From: Dryomyza anilis
Lineage: Eukaryota; Arthropoda; Insecta; Diptera; Dryomyzidae
Assembly: GCA_951804985.1 (NCBI GenBank)
Contig: OX638130.1
Location: 86,585,069-86,649,068, forward strand
Direction: 5' to 3'
DNA length: 64,000 nt
Positions 11,935 to 24,277 of this stretch are shown piece by piece; positions within the stretch are counted from its first letter, which is position 1, and each line of letters starts with the position of its first letter. The notes below the pieces were generated by a model. It was not told the DNA's origin and did no database searches. It saw nothing but the letters and a program-made list of their open reading frames with translations. A program made the translations under genes and the position numbers.

Positions 11935-12930
11935 GATCATTCTTATGACAAGAAAAAATATCAATAAACAATTCCCGATCATGGCCCCATAAATTTCTAT
12001 GCAAGTTTTTAAAATAGTTCTATTCTTATTTTCTTTCAATTCTTATGAGGTTTTATATTGAATTTTTAAAGTCCATCCTTCTCGTATAATTCAAAAAGCT
12101 CAAAAGCGTCAATATACATTCAGAAAATGAACATCTTGATATTACAACCCCGTATGGCATTCGTTTTGATATCGTTACGAGATCTATACGGGAAGAATGA
12201 GAATTCACACGATTTCGGACCCTTTCTCGAAGCGATCGCTCAGTCAAATTCGTTGTATTCCGACACCCTATCCAACTGAGCCTACAATGCTACTCTATTT
12301 AATGATCTGATCATTCTTATGACAAGAAAAAAAAATATCAACAATCAATTCCCGATCATGTCCCGATAAATTTTAAAATAGTTCTATCCTTATTTTCTTT
12401 CAATTCTTATGAGATTTATATTGATTATTTTAAATCTATTCTTCTTGTATAAATCAAAAAACTTAAAAGCGTCGTTATACATTCTGAAAATGAACATCTT
12501 AATATTACTACCCAGTATGCCATTCGTTTTGATATCGTTACGAGATCTATACGGGAAGAATGAGAATACACACGATTTCGGACCCTTTCTCGAAGCGATT
12601 GATCTGTCAAATTCGTTGTATTCCGACACCCTATCCAACTGAGCCTACAGCGCTACTCTATTTAATGATCTGATCAAGAAAAAAATATCAACAATCAATT
12701 CCCGATCATGGCCCGATAAATTTTAAAATAGTTCTATACTTATTTCGATTCAATTCTTATGAGATTTATATTGATTATTTTAAATCCATTCTTCTTGTAT
12801 AAATCAAAAAACTTAAAAGCGTCGTTATACATTCAGAAAATGAACATCTTAATATTACTACCCAGTATGCCATTCGTTTTGATATCATTACGAGATCAAT
12901 ACGATTAGAATGAGAATTCTCACGATTTCG
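11935..12930. repeat. Tandem repeat of ~365 bp, almost three copies
   Basis: 'ATCAATTCCCGATCATG' occurs at about 11967, 12344 and 12695, followed each time by 'TTTTAAAATAGTTCTAT', 'AAAAGCGTC' and 'GTTTTGATATC(G/A)TTACGAGATC'. Frames of about 60-80 codons on both strands are carried along by the repeat and show no protein-family resemblance. Confidence 0.9.
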
Positions 12931-12994
12931 GACATTTTTTCGAATCGATATCGAGCGTCAAATTGGACCTACGCGGTAGATAGATATCGAAGAA

Positions 12995-14265
12995 AAAAAA
13001 ATGATCAAAGTTCGAAAAATATTACGATGCGATAAATGTTTATATATCATATCTTGGCAAAGAATTTAAATGCACAAGAAATTTTAAAAATTTGAATCGA
13101 TGAATGTACGAGATAGAACTTTTTTTATCGAAGTTATTCAAGAAAAATTCGAGGTACAAAGGTCTCCGAACATGGCACACTAAATAAATTAAGATAGGTT
13201 TTTCTAGCTCATAAACGGTTTTTTGACAATTCCCGAATAGAAATTTATCCAATGTTTATTTGTTTTTTGGAATATCTACTAAGATCCACAGCACTAAGAC
13301 AGACTATATTCATTTTACTGTGAAATCTATTCCCTACAATTTTGTGGTTAATATCACCACGAGCGCCCATGCCCAAGCCGGGATTAGAACCCGAGACCTT
13401 CAGAATGCAAGTCCAGCGCGCTACCTCTGGACTGCTGAGGCCGGCTTTATCCTATTAAGGAAGTCATGACAATGGCCATATCATGTTGGTCATGTAACTG
13501 GTCGGATTATAGCAATTTCAAAACCCTTTAACTACAACAGATACATAAAACAATCCAAAAAGATAAGATAGCGTCACGATATCATAGCAGGAGAATTCAC
13601 ATTTTATCGATTACTTTCACATAGCGATATCCAGCGTCTAAATTGGTAAGAAGATTACGAAGTGTTTTCGTTATGAAATCGAATCAATATATAGTAGAGA
13701 AGTGTTCCTAAAATCTTCTTTATGATTTTTGGTTCTCAAATTATATAACGATATACATCCCCCCTATACATACCCCCGAGCGAAAAGTTGCTGGAACGTA
13801 CAACTAAGAGCCGAAAGGTTCCGGGTTTAAAGCTCGCAACTGTCAACATCTTTTTATGTCAAATAAGTACAAAAATTACACTCCGTGCGGATTTGTTATG
13901 CCGTATTTATGAATTTCAAATTCGATTTGGATCTTAGTTTAATCAAATCCGAAACTGAATGAAAATATTAGTTACAACGGGTTTCATAATAGTGGTGAAC
14001 AATATATCAATATATTATGTAGACCGATTCAGTGAAACTTTAAAACAAAAATGATCAAAGTTCGAGATTTCATCGAAAAATATTGCGATATCGATTTGAT
14101 AAATGTTTAATTATCGTGTCTTGTCAAAGTCTTTGAGTATTTTTAAAAATTAGAATCGAGAAATCAACGATATCGAACTTTTTCTTCAAAGTTATTCGAG
14201 AAAGCTTCGAGGCATCGAAGGTCTCCGAGACATGGCAGACTAGGAAATTATGTAAATTAGTATTT
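12995..14265. repeat. Direct repeats ~210 bp, 1.05 kb apart
   Basis: 12998-13200 and 14047-14265 both begin 'AAAATGATCAAAGTTCGA' and share 'GATAAATGTTTA', 'AAGTTATTC(A/G)AGAAA' and 'AAGGTCTCCGA'. The tRNA-like SINE head lies between them. Confidence 0.75.
13371..13445 (-). repeat. tRNA-derived SINE head or tRNA pseudogene
   Basis: On the minus strand there is an A-box-like GTAGCGCGCTGG and, 30-odd bases on, a B-box/T-arm CGGGTTCTAATCCCG whose stem pairs perfectly around a TTCTAAT loop. The unit is about 75 nt. The two ends do not form an acceptor stem, so it is not a working tRNA; a tRNA-derived SINE with an unrelated tail (reading towards 13320) fits better. Confidence 0.7.
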
Positions 14266-14269
14266 TATA

Positions 14270-14935
14270 ATAAATTCAAAATCTTATACAATATATAGAT
14301 AATCAATCCGATTGTCTCCTATTGAAAGCAACTTAAAGCTTAGTACTCGAACATTACTACATCTTTTAAATGGTATTGGGTTTAATATATCTTTGATGAT
14401 TCGATTTAGAAAATCAATATCAGCAACTGTGCCATTTGAAGCTCATCTCTTAAGAGATGCGTACACACCCATTGATTCCTAATTCCCTTACATAGGCTCA
14501 ATATTGTATTGCTCCATATTTATTGCATTGTCTCGAGTTGTTGTTTTCATTTAATGGACCCATGTGAGTAGCACCGAACTGCATTGATTCTCGTATTTCA
14601 CGTTTAATACGATTATGCCGACGCAACTTCGTTGATGATGTATGAATGTTGTTGCTTCTTAATGAAACCACCTTCCTTCATTATGATGAAAAAGCAAACG
14701 TGACCAAAAACAATGCTGCACAGACCAACAAAAAAACCAAAAAGAACACCAAACTCGACACAAAGAAGGTACTTGAGATCACGGCAGGTAGATTAACAGG
14801 CATAAAACTATAGACGTACGGGCGGGGGCAAGCGGTACGTTAAGGTACGGCAAGGCAACAGGGTATTATAGAGAATGCAACGATATTGAAGATCGGACAG
14901 ACGACAGAGACATAAAGACAAGATGCAGTCACGAT
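14270..14935. other. Intergenic, nothing recognised
   Basis: Mixed composition, with a GC-richer patch at about 14810-14860. No gene seen. Confidence 0.45.
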
Positions 14936-14939
14936 ATTC

Positions 14940-15530
14940 ACGAAAAGGTACCAAAGAAACTTACGTTAGTGTAGCAATTTTATTGATGAGCTCATGGAAA
15001 ACCCTAAACAGAACCAGAGAGACCAAGAGACACGAAGAATACCAAACAAGAACAACAACAAAAAAGAAGAAGGTATGAATATTCTCACAAGAGGAATGTG
15101 CTGGATGCATAAATTGTTCGATAGATGTTCGGCTGGTCGGTCCGTTTGTCCGTCCGTCGATCGTCGATCGTTCTTTTCGGTTGGAAGGAGGTGATACAAG
15201 GGCGCACATAACAACGTAATGAATCACGTGAGCTATACGTACCTGTGTGATGAGGTGAGGTGCGTATACGTTTGTCGCACACACACTAGTGTGAGTGAGA
15301 TGCTGCATAGAATAACAGGTCAGATCGTCAAAGATCGCGGTAGTTCGATCGATCGCGGTAGATGGTCGCTCTTCGGTGCAACGCACCATCCTGGGTATGG
15401 GTCTGGTGTGTGGCTCTGTTGAATATGGTGCCAAAGTGATGATGAGCTGCAGCTTCAGTTTGTATTTAATTGCCAAAGAGAAACGTTCTCTATACACATA
15501 GTAGACGGTTTATTGTAACGATATACGAAA
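14940..15530. promoter_or_regulatory. GC-richer island, candidate regulatory or leader sequence
   Basis: Contains GATCGATCGCGG, GTCCGTCCGTCGATCGTCGATC and alternating TGTG/CACA stretches. The longest frame (minus, 14961-15497) starts at GTG, has no recognisable domain and ends in a hydrophobic T-rich artefact, so I do not call it a gene. It may be an enhancer or an untranslated exon of Atx-1. Confidence 0.25.
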
Positions 15531-15539
15531 CGCGTAAAA

Positions 15540-16385
15540 CTACAAAAAATGCGTAAATGAATTTAAAGAAATATTTATGAAAATTTGAGAAAGTTTAAAG
15601 TGTTTATAATAAAAAACGCTTTAATTTTAAAGAAAGCTAATAAAAGTTGACAAGTTACATTAACTAAAATATGTAAACGATAGTTTAAAAACGCCTACAA
15701 AAGTTTAAATAAATCTTTAAAACATAAAAAAGAAATTCAATATTATAATAAAATATATAAAAAGAACCAAATTAACGGATTATAAAGCACCATATTACGC
15801 AATAAAACACACGGATCAACTGCACGGTATGTGTCTGGATTATTAGAATGAGCAACAATCTTATCAAAACAGAAATAATTTAAAAATGATACAACAAATA
15901 CTTGTAGAACGAAATATACATATATTTCGAGTATTAGGTTAATATATTTACTAAAAACTTTATTTTTGGATGTATAGTATTTAAAATTTATTTTCGAACA
16001 AAAGTGTTTGCAAGAGGAATAAAAATATGGCACCCGGAATGTTAATTCAACGATATGAAATAAACAGTTTACCTGCATACTGGGTTTGGATAGTTCGGGA
16101 AAGCATATCGCAAAGTTAAAGCCGGCCTTTCTTGAATCTCAGCTTATTTTTCATGGGCAACAATATGCCAAATTTAAAAATTGTTGGGGGTAAACCTTTT
16201 TAAATGATCGGAATATGGAGGATAGATGATGCAAATATAAAAAAAAAAATTTTGAATGCATTTGTGGTATCAAAAATTTGCGTATTTTGTTAGCCTTCGT
16301 TCGAGTACAATTCTGGCATTTTTCGGGAATACTTGGGGTATATTTTCGAATAATACAAAAAATAAAAGATGTGTGTGTGTGTGAA
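15540..16385. other. AT-rich intergenic, nothing recognised
   Basis: No supported feature. Confidence 0.5.
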
Positions 16386-16389
16386 TAGT

Positions 16390-17050
16390 AGAGCAGCTCC
16401 AGACAAAATAATTACCAAAGTCGAGGAGGTTTAGAAACATTTATTCGACATATTTCAAACAGACAAAGGCGGAGTTTGTATCAAAAGCTGTCGGTTTTTT
16501 AACCGTTCCCCAAATATGGCGTGAATCTTCCTTAAAAATACCACAAAAATTTACAACCTGCAATACACTTCCCAAAATATTCTATTTATCTGTGCGTTTG
16601 CCGGAAATATACCCGAAATATACTCGAAATATTCCAGAAAAATGGAAACAATTTGGTCTCCGAAGATTATTACATTTTGTGAAATTTTAAAAGCAGAGAA
16701 AAGTAGGCAGAATTTGATACAAACTCCACCTTTGTCTGTTTAAAACCTTTATTATGTTAATAAACTGTCTTGGGCCCGCCAAAAATTCAGTTTAGGGCTC
16801 CCTAGACAAATATTCGGAATATGTTGGGCATATTTCCGTTAAATAAATAGAATATTTTCGGAAGTATATAGCTGGTCGTCAAATATTGTGGAGTTTTAAA
16901 AGCAAATTCGCGACATATTTTGGGTATGGGAAGAAAATAGGCAGCATTTGTTACAAACTCCGCCTTTGTCTGCTTAAAATCTTTCGCGAACATTTTACTA
17001 AACTCTCTTGAGTCTGCCAAACGTATTGTATTAGCCATATTTACATACAA
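16390..17050. repeat. Dispersed repeat family A, inverted pair
   Basis: A plus-strand copy (about 16400-16650) faces a minus-strand copy (about 16800-17040). Both carry 'GACAAAGGCGGAGTTTGTA' or its complement and the 'CTGCCAA'/'TTGGCAG' type ends. Copy 1 of the family is at 335-615. Confidence 0.7.
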
Positions 17051-17108
17051 AAATGCCTCTTTTTTTATATTTTCAAATTTCTAATTTTTCTTCTTTTCAA
17101 ATTTTCAG

Positions 17109-17307
17109 TTGACGCCACATTTATCCCAACTGAAAAACATACGTTTGTTAAACGTTCATCTTTTACAATTTGTCATGTTGCAAGCACTATAGACGGGTGC
17201 ATCACCGAAAGCACTAGGCGCCCTCTTGCACCGCACTCTCGCCGCTTCGAGCCGTTTCATACCATTCAGGCGCCGCCGTACAACATTCGTTGACGGCCAA
17301 CATTTAA
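17109..17307 (+). other. 5' UTR part of Atx-1 coding exon 1
   Basis: A pyrimidine-rich tract and CAG acceptor end at 17108. The segment to 17307 has no long frame, and an in-frame TAA (17305-17307) lies directly before the ATG at 17308, so coding must begin there. Confidence 0.55.
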
Positions 17308-20300
17308 ATGCTATCGGCAGTTGAAAGTTTTGGCCCTGCCACCGGTGGTCCATCGGCTGCTCATCCATATGCGCATCACCATCACAATCCGTATGCAATT
17401 GCTGCAGCCGCCGCAGCCGCTGGTTCAGCTGCAGCAGCAGCCGCTGCTGTAATACCACAGGCTCCACTTACTCCCACAACGCCCACGCATCCCCATCCGC
17501 ACAGTCTGCAACAGCACCAGCAACAACATTTCCAGCAACAGCACCAACAACAGCAACATCATCATCTTCTGCAGCAGCAGCAACAACACCAGCAACATTT
17601 AGGTTTCTTCTTGCCGCCACCAACAACATCGCTATCGCTGATATCGCCGCCAGCAACATCGCCGTCGTCAACAACCAGCAACAGCAACTCGAGTCACACA
17701 AGCAACAACAACAATATACTGCCAACAACTGCTTTAGTGCTTACCTCAAAGTGTTCGCCACTGCAGCTGGCGGAGTATAATCACCATCAGCAGCAGCAAC
17801 TGTTGCAACATCATCATCAGCAGCAGCAGCAACAACATCAGCAGCAACAACATCAGCAACAACAACATCTTCAACAGCAGCAGCAACAACAGCAACATCA
17901 ACTGCCTTCGCCCTCGCGTTCTCCGCGCCGCTGCTCTTCCGCGCTTAAAGCGCCACCGTCGCAACACGAGGAGTCTGACGGCGTCATGTCCAGCGCTGAG
18001 TTCGCCCGTCCACATCCCAAGCAGCCGCGCTATACCAATGGCAGCAGTAGCACCAACAACAATAACTCCATTCCAATGCAGCAACGTTCGCCCAATGGTG
18101 GCGGCGTGCATTCAAAGTCGAGCGTTGTCAAAAATGCGCCGCTCAACAACAACGACAAACAGCTGAACCTCAATCACAACAGCAACAACAATAATAATAA
18201 CAACAATATAAACAATAATGGCGGCATCTATAAGAATGGCTACCACACGCAGCCGCTGCCGTCAACATCGCCGCGCTCACAAAAATACGCGAACGAACAG
18301 TGCGGCGCAGTAAATCTGGTCACCAATCACAACAACAACAACCAAAACCACAATTTGCATGCGCGCCTCAGTCATACACCGCCCGATGCCGGACGCTCTT
18401 CGTCGTCATCTTCCTCGGTCGATGTCGAGAACGATGGTAGCATGTCACCCATAGCAGCGCCTCATCGAAAACTTACAAACGAAACGCACGCAATGCTTTT
18501 TAGCGGTGGTGGCGCCGCCGAAAAACAACAACAGCAGCAACAACCGTTGCCTTTTGATTCTGCCACCGCCGCTGCAGTTGCCGCGTATCAGTTTAATTTT
18601 CCACAGCTGTATAGTCGCGCCGCAATCTATGGCGCTTCAGCGTCACTTTTTCCCAGCCATCATGCATCTGCTTCATCCTCCGGTGCTCTACGTCCGCATC
18701 CGTCATTTTTAGGCGGTACTGCGCCGCCGCCGCTGCATCCAACTACTGCAGCGTCACATGAAACGTCCAATGCCGCCGCTGCCGCCTTCTCTGCTGCCGC
18801 TTACATGCAAGCAATGCAGAATGTTGCCGCCGCAGCGGGTATTTACAATCATAACAATGCAACAGCGCAATCATCGACGGTGCAAACAGCGCAGCCATCA
18901 CCGCCTGCCGCTCAAGCGCATCATCAGCATCAACAACAGCAGCAGCAACAACAGCTGCATGCGAAAAACTTGTTGCGCACTCCAAACGGTTCAATGTTAG
19001 CGCTGGCGCCACCAACGACCGCTGCCACGCATAGCGCGCCATCAAACGCCTCCAAACTGCCACCCAATAATGCGTCCAACATCAACGGTGGCACTTATCT
19101 CAATGGTAAAGTGAATCATGACGCTAACGCCGCCGGCAACAACTTCTTTAAGGTGCCCAGCGGCAAAGAGGGTTCGTTGAAGCATCGCATTTTGACTCGA
19201 CCGACGCAACCGAGTGTGGCAACGGATGCGCCGCCGCGCACCGCTAATATAACAGCGGCTGTTGTGCGGTAAGTGTTGACTTGATTAACTAATTTTCCCA
19301 CTTTATATTTCTCCTCCCAAATTCCCTACACTTTTCTTTGTTACATTGTCTTCCTCTCATTCTTAGGAAGAACTTTTGAAATATTGAATGGGGACGAAGA
19401 AACCGATAAAGAAAAGGCGATGAATACTTTTCTTCTTTGTCCTTTCTTTCGCATGCGACTTTTCTTTCTAATTTATTCCTTCATTTCCTTCTTCCTAGTG
19501 TTTTTGTTATTTTTCTACCTTTTGACTAAAATTATAATTCTGATGTTTTACCTTCTTCTTCCCGCAGCACCAACAATGCTACGTCTAACTTTACAAAGGG
19601 CGCCTACATCGAGCTCGCGAACGGTGTATTGCGTCGTGTCGAGGACATGCGTACCGAGGACTTTATACAGTGCGCCGAGCGCAGCGCGCATCATCAGTTG
19701 GCCGAGTCGACGGTCGTTAAAATCAGCGTCGCACCCAATAACAACGTTGTCATCACATTTAGCTATGACAAAAATTGCTCCAAGGTAGGTTACTCATCTT
19801 TCATTTGCATTAACAGCATTATTCATTTATTTTCTCTCTCCCTTATAATTTAGGCTGATGTCGAGGTCTCGCCTGAACATCCGTTCTTTGTGTACGGACA
19901 GGGCTGGGCATCGTATAATCCCGAGCAGTCGCACAAAGCATTCGGCCTAAAGTGTCAACGCCTACAAGTTGGTGACATTTGCATATCGCTGACCAGCCGT
20001 GACACCGCTACAACATCCGCCTCAACTGCATCCGCCTCTACGCCGCAAAGTCAGACGCAACAGCGTCATCCTATAATTCCGTCCAGTCAGAACCGCGGTG
20101 TCGAACTGTTTGCACATGACAAGAGCGTCGACAGCACGCCGACGTTGCCGCAAAATCTATCACGCAAACTGCATCAACATCATCATCAAGCCGCGCTGCA
20201 GGACAACGGCGGCGGCACCAACACAAATACGCCACCTCCAGCACCACCACTTACAAGTCGCCTCAGCAACACACTAGCATCTGTGGCCGCCGCTAACGGT

Positions 20301-20930
20301 TATGCCATGCCACTCAGCATGCCGTTGCATATGCTGCCGCCGCATTTGGCCGCCGCACATCATCCATATGCTGATCTGGCAGAACTGGCCGCCGCCTATG
20401 CCGCCGAAAGCGCACAGATCTCAAGAGGCGGCATGCCACCGACGCAGCAAAATCATTTGTCACCCAGTGCCATCAGTAGTTTCTACCAGCAACAACAACA
20501 GCAGCACCATCAACAACAGCAACAACAACACCATGCATTACAGCAGCAACATGCATTTCATGCTGCAGCTGCTGCCGCCGCCGCTGCGCGTCTAACGCCC
20601 GCACAGACGCATTCCGCGCCCATTGCCATACAAATGACGCGCTCGCCCACACAACACAATACGCCGCACCAGCCGTACTACGAGTCGCCGCCATCATCGA
20701 CGGACGGTGATCCACGTCGCAATCACAGCGGCAGTAGCAGTGGCGGTGTTGGTTGTGATGATGAGCAAGATCAGCCGGTCGATGCGTCCATGTCACGTAA
20801 ACGTCGTTGGTCGGCGCCCGAAAGCATTTGTGATGATGATGATATTGAGTGTCAGCCGACGCGCAGTCATCAGCCCGGCAGCTACAAGGCGTTTATAACA
20901 ACGGCGGCGGCGTCAAATCCGACGCCTTAG
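17308..20930 (+). CDS. Atx-1: Ataxin-1-like protein with AXH domain
   Basis: Exons 17308-19268, 19568-19784 and 19854-20930 (GT-AG; CGG|TAAGTG-type donor, CCGCAG and TTTAG acceptors) join in frame to 1084 aa. Residues 31-48 are Ala-rich, and about 60-200 are long Gln/His tracts with Asn- and Ser-rich stretches after. The AXH domain spans about 661-773 across the exon 2/3 junction, with GAYIELANG, VEDMRTEDFIQ and HPFFVYGQGWASY, close to vertebrate ataxin-1. AXH mediates dimerisation and RNA and Capicua-type partner binding in that family. Near the C-terminus is KRRWSAPES with Ser-1046 at the position of human ataxin-1 Ser776, the 14-3-3 site and UHM-ligand motif. A further QH/Ala tract lies at about 938-972. 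Nuclear action is inferred from the family. Very long homopolymer regions make isoform boundaries uncertain. Confidence 0.9.
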
Positions 20931-22140
20931 TACGGCGACTGAAACGGCGGGCAGCAAAAGTACCGACTTCACAAAATGTCACCAGAGATATCTCAAAATA
21001 ATTATTGAGAATTATGTGGAACGTGACGACAGACGAATGTAAATTCGCACTGATAAAGCGTTGACAAAGTTGTTGTTTGGCAAAAATGTCGTTGCAAATA
21101 TTGAAAAATATGAAATTATTCAAACAAGGCAACAAAAACATTTTTGACGACATAATTGTTTGACGAACACGTTTGACAAACATGTCAGCCGTACGTGGCT
21201 TGCGCAGAACAGTTGTCTGTGTGTGTGTTGTGTTGTATAGTGTAACACTGTAGTGTGTAACTGTAATTTGTGTTGACAGCGACACAAGATCTCAAATGGC
21301 AACCCAGCAGACGAATTTTCAATTTTGACAGTTGACAGCTGACAGTTGTCCTTGTACAGTTGCAAACACATGTTGCTAAATGTCAGACTAAAAGAGAAAA
21401 CAGCTGTTATTCCAACACACAAAAAAAACATTTAAAAAAATAAAGCTGTTTATAAAAAAAAAGTATTTAAAAAAAAAGCAGCTGTTTTGTCGTACGTCAT
21501 TACCACCACCACTAACACTCACATACTGTGCATTGTAAAATCGTTGTATAAAATATTATTTTAATTAGTTTTATAAAAAAAATAAGTGAATTTTAAGTGT
21601 ATAAACGTAATTATTTTTATATGTAGCCATTAACTAATTGTAAAGAAACTGATGAATAAATCACAAATAGAGTCACAGCAAATGAAAAAAAAAATAAAAA
21701 AAAAACAAAACAAAACACTCACTCAAAATGAAAACCGAATCTAGTGCGAAACAACAAGCCAGACTGTAGTCTTAACTAATTTACTACTAGTGCTACAGCA
21801 AAACAACAACTAAAAATCGTAGCCATATTTAAAATACCTACAACAAATTTGCATTACTTAGTTATTACAACAAAAAACCAACTATTAATTAAATAGAAAC
21901 CTACCTACTAGTTACTAATACAAGAAATTTTAAATATTGAAAGAAAAAATTATAAATATATTAAAAAAAAACACAAAAAAGATAAAACTGTTAAATTGTA
22001 GCTATATTTTTGGAACATGCATATAAAGAAATTGAAAATTAACTAGTTTTTAAATATATATATATATTCAAATATAAAAAAATTGAACACAAACTGTTGT
22101 TAAAAAATAAAATTTAAAACCAATAAAGGTGAAAAACGTT
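20931..22140 (+). other. Probable 3' UTR of Atx-1
   Basis: AT-rich sequence with possible poly(A) signals AATAAA at about 21655 and AATAAAG at about 22120. No ORF or repeat. Where the transcript really ends cannot be read from the sequence. Confidence 0.45.
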
Positions 22141-22715
22141 AAAATTACAACACAGCTGATTTATTTTGCACATACGATAAAGCACAAAGAGCAAACCTAA
22201 TGCCCGAGTAACAAATTAAAAACTGAGACGGCATCTATAGACTACCATGTAATTCGTTGAGTAAGAATGGAAATCAATATAGAAATACTCGAAATATTCT
22301 ATTCAAACTTAGAACAAATTGAGAATCAAAATATAGAAAAACTGTCCCAGAGGGCAAGAATAAATCATTTCTGGACTAAAATATGAAATGTATATAAAAA
22401 CTCGAAATATTCTAATCAAATTAAAATTTAAAAAATTGAGAACCGAAATATTGTACAACTATGCCAGAGCAGAAAAAAATTGCACATTTATCTAAATGAT
22501 CATTACAAAATTATTGCAAAACTATCGAAAATATGTAGAATTCTATAGATGAAATCAGTACTATGTGTTACTCGGGTAGTACTATCATTTATCTATCATA
22601 AAATCATCATTAATATATTTACTGAAAATTTAAATAGCGCAATTCCTGAGGTTTCAGCCATCATCACAGGTAATTATTTCTATATTAATCTATTTAAAAT
22701 TCAACATTATTTTCC
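22141..22715. other. Intergenic, degenerate duplication
   Basis: 'ATATAGAAA(T/A)ACTCGAAATATTCTA' and 'GAGAACCGAAATAT'-type words appear twice (about 22276-22340 and 22380-22460). Nothing else seen. Confidence 0.45.
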
Positions 22716-22719
22716 TATA

Positions 22720-22942
22720 CACTCAGAAAAAAATACTATATAAATAATAGTTTTTTTAACTATTAAAAATAGTCTATAAGATAAATTATTATTTTAATCG
22801 GAAAATATAACAATTAAATACTTGAAAATACCATGACATTGCCATTGAGTTTACATAAATATATTTATTTTTTTGTATACTATTAAATCAGTAATTGTCC
22901 TATTGACCAATTTTAATGGAACTTGAGGAATATTTCTGGGTG
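22720..22942. mobile_element. MITE family B, short form, copy 1
   Basis: 223 bp bounded by CACTCAGAAAAAAAT and ATATTTCTGGGTG, inverted and imperfect. It is flanked by TA on both sides (22718-22719 and 22943-22944), as for Tc1/mariner-type insertion. Further copies are at 26030-26249 (inverted) and 31532-31738. Confidence 0.85.
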
Positions 22943-22944
22943 TA

Positions 22945-23300
22945 CACAGAATATAAATTTGTTACGCCAACCAATTCATTACTAAATCAATTGTGTCGGT
23001 TCGTTCAAATGTTATTACATTCAAAACTAGAGTTGCAGGGTATATATGACAATGTTTACAGTGCCTACCAAATATGGTAGTTCAATCAATCTATTTGTAG
23101 AAATTTCATTTTAACCAATTGTATTCGGTGGTTACAACTATTTCTCTCTTCAAATATCATACCAAATTTTAATGTCTAAATAAGTGCTGATTTTGATTGC
23201 ATACTCACTATTTTCTAATCACCTAACGTTTTAAAGAATATTTCATAAAAAATTTGAGTTCCCACTTTTTATAATTAAAAAATATCAACATTTTAATAGT
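22945..23300. other. Intergenic, nothing recognised
   Basis: No supported feature. Confidence 0.5.
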
Positions 23301-24180
23301 AGATGAATCTAGGGTAAAGTGGGACATGGGGGTAATGTGGGAATTGGAATTTTTGGAAAAGTTTCATTTACATCTTCTATACATATAAAAATGAAATGTC
23401 CTGTCTGTGCCAGAGCATCACGGGAGAATAAACCGACGGATATGCCTGATTCTTTTTGTATTTTGTTCGTGTCAATTCAAGAGAGGTTTAGGAAAAAAAG
23501 TCGGAAAAACCCGAAGGAAAAGCTGGAAAATCGAATAAATCTATATTTGACCCTAGGAACTTGAAATTTGTACAGTGTGTTCATTTCCCGACGTGAGAGC
23601 GCAATACGAAGGGATTTGAAATTCGCCTCCTAAGGTATAAAAATAAGCGTGGAAAAACTGAACTTTTAATTCAAAATATCTGTATAAGATAGCCACAGTC
23701 ATGAAATTGGGTTCAGCAATGTATTTTTTTGTTGTTTATCCTTTTGCTAAATGTGGGCGGAATTTGATAAATTTTAAAAATGCAATAACTCCTGACCAGA
23801 GATACGAAAATGGAAACAAAGGTTCATATTAAAAAGTAAAATCTTCACGTAGAATGTGGGCGGGATTGTATAAAGGGGAATTGCACCTTTCATATAACAA
23901 AAACATTAAAAATGCCATAACTCCTGACTTTCTAAGAGTAGAGTTATAAAAATCATAACATATGTGGATAATTTAAACACCGATTGTCACGTAGAATATG
24001 GACGATATTGGACAATGGGTCGTGGCACCTCCCATACAATATAAAAACATTACTCTTTAGCTACTAAGAGCAAAGTTATAAAAATCGAAACAAAAGATTA
24101 TATTAAGTATTGTAATCGTCATGTGGAATCAGGACTGGAAAAAATCCGGATTTGTTTTTTTTAATTCACCAGATAGGATT
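23300..24180. repeat. Old dispersed repeat with internal duplications
   Basis: Begins after 'GGTAAAGTGGGACATGGGGG', then 'TATAAAAATGAAATGTCCTG', a phrase I recall at the ends of widespread insect repeats. 'AAAAATGC(A/C)ATAACTCCTGAC' recurs at about 23778 and 23908, and 'CACGTAGAAT' at 23848 and 23989. The class cannot be fixed by eye. Confidence 0.4.
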
Positions 24181-24277
24181 TATCGGTTTTTATCGGTTAT
24201 TACTTTATCGGTTATTACTTCCCACCCTTTCGATGCCAAGAACTGCTAAATAACATCTGTTTAAAACATACTTTGTG

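Noticed and set aside
14961..15497. 178-codon minus-strand frame
   Set aside because: Starts at GTG, three overlapping frames are equally open, and it has no recognisable domain or splice context. Kept only as a GC-richer island.
17746..18111. Leu-rich minus-strand frame
   Set aside because: Antisense of the CAG/CAA tract of Atx-1 exon 1.
23319..23564. 81-codon plus-strand frame
   Set aside because: Within an old dispersed repeat and without a recognisable domain.
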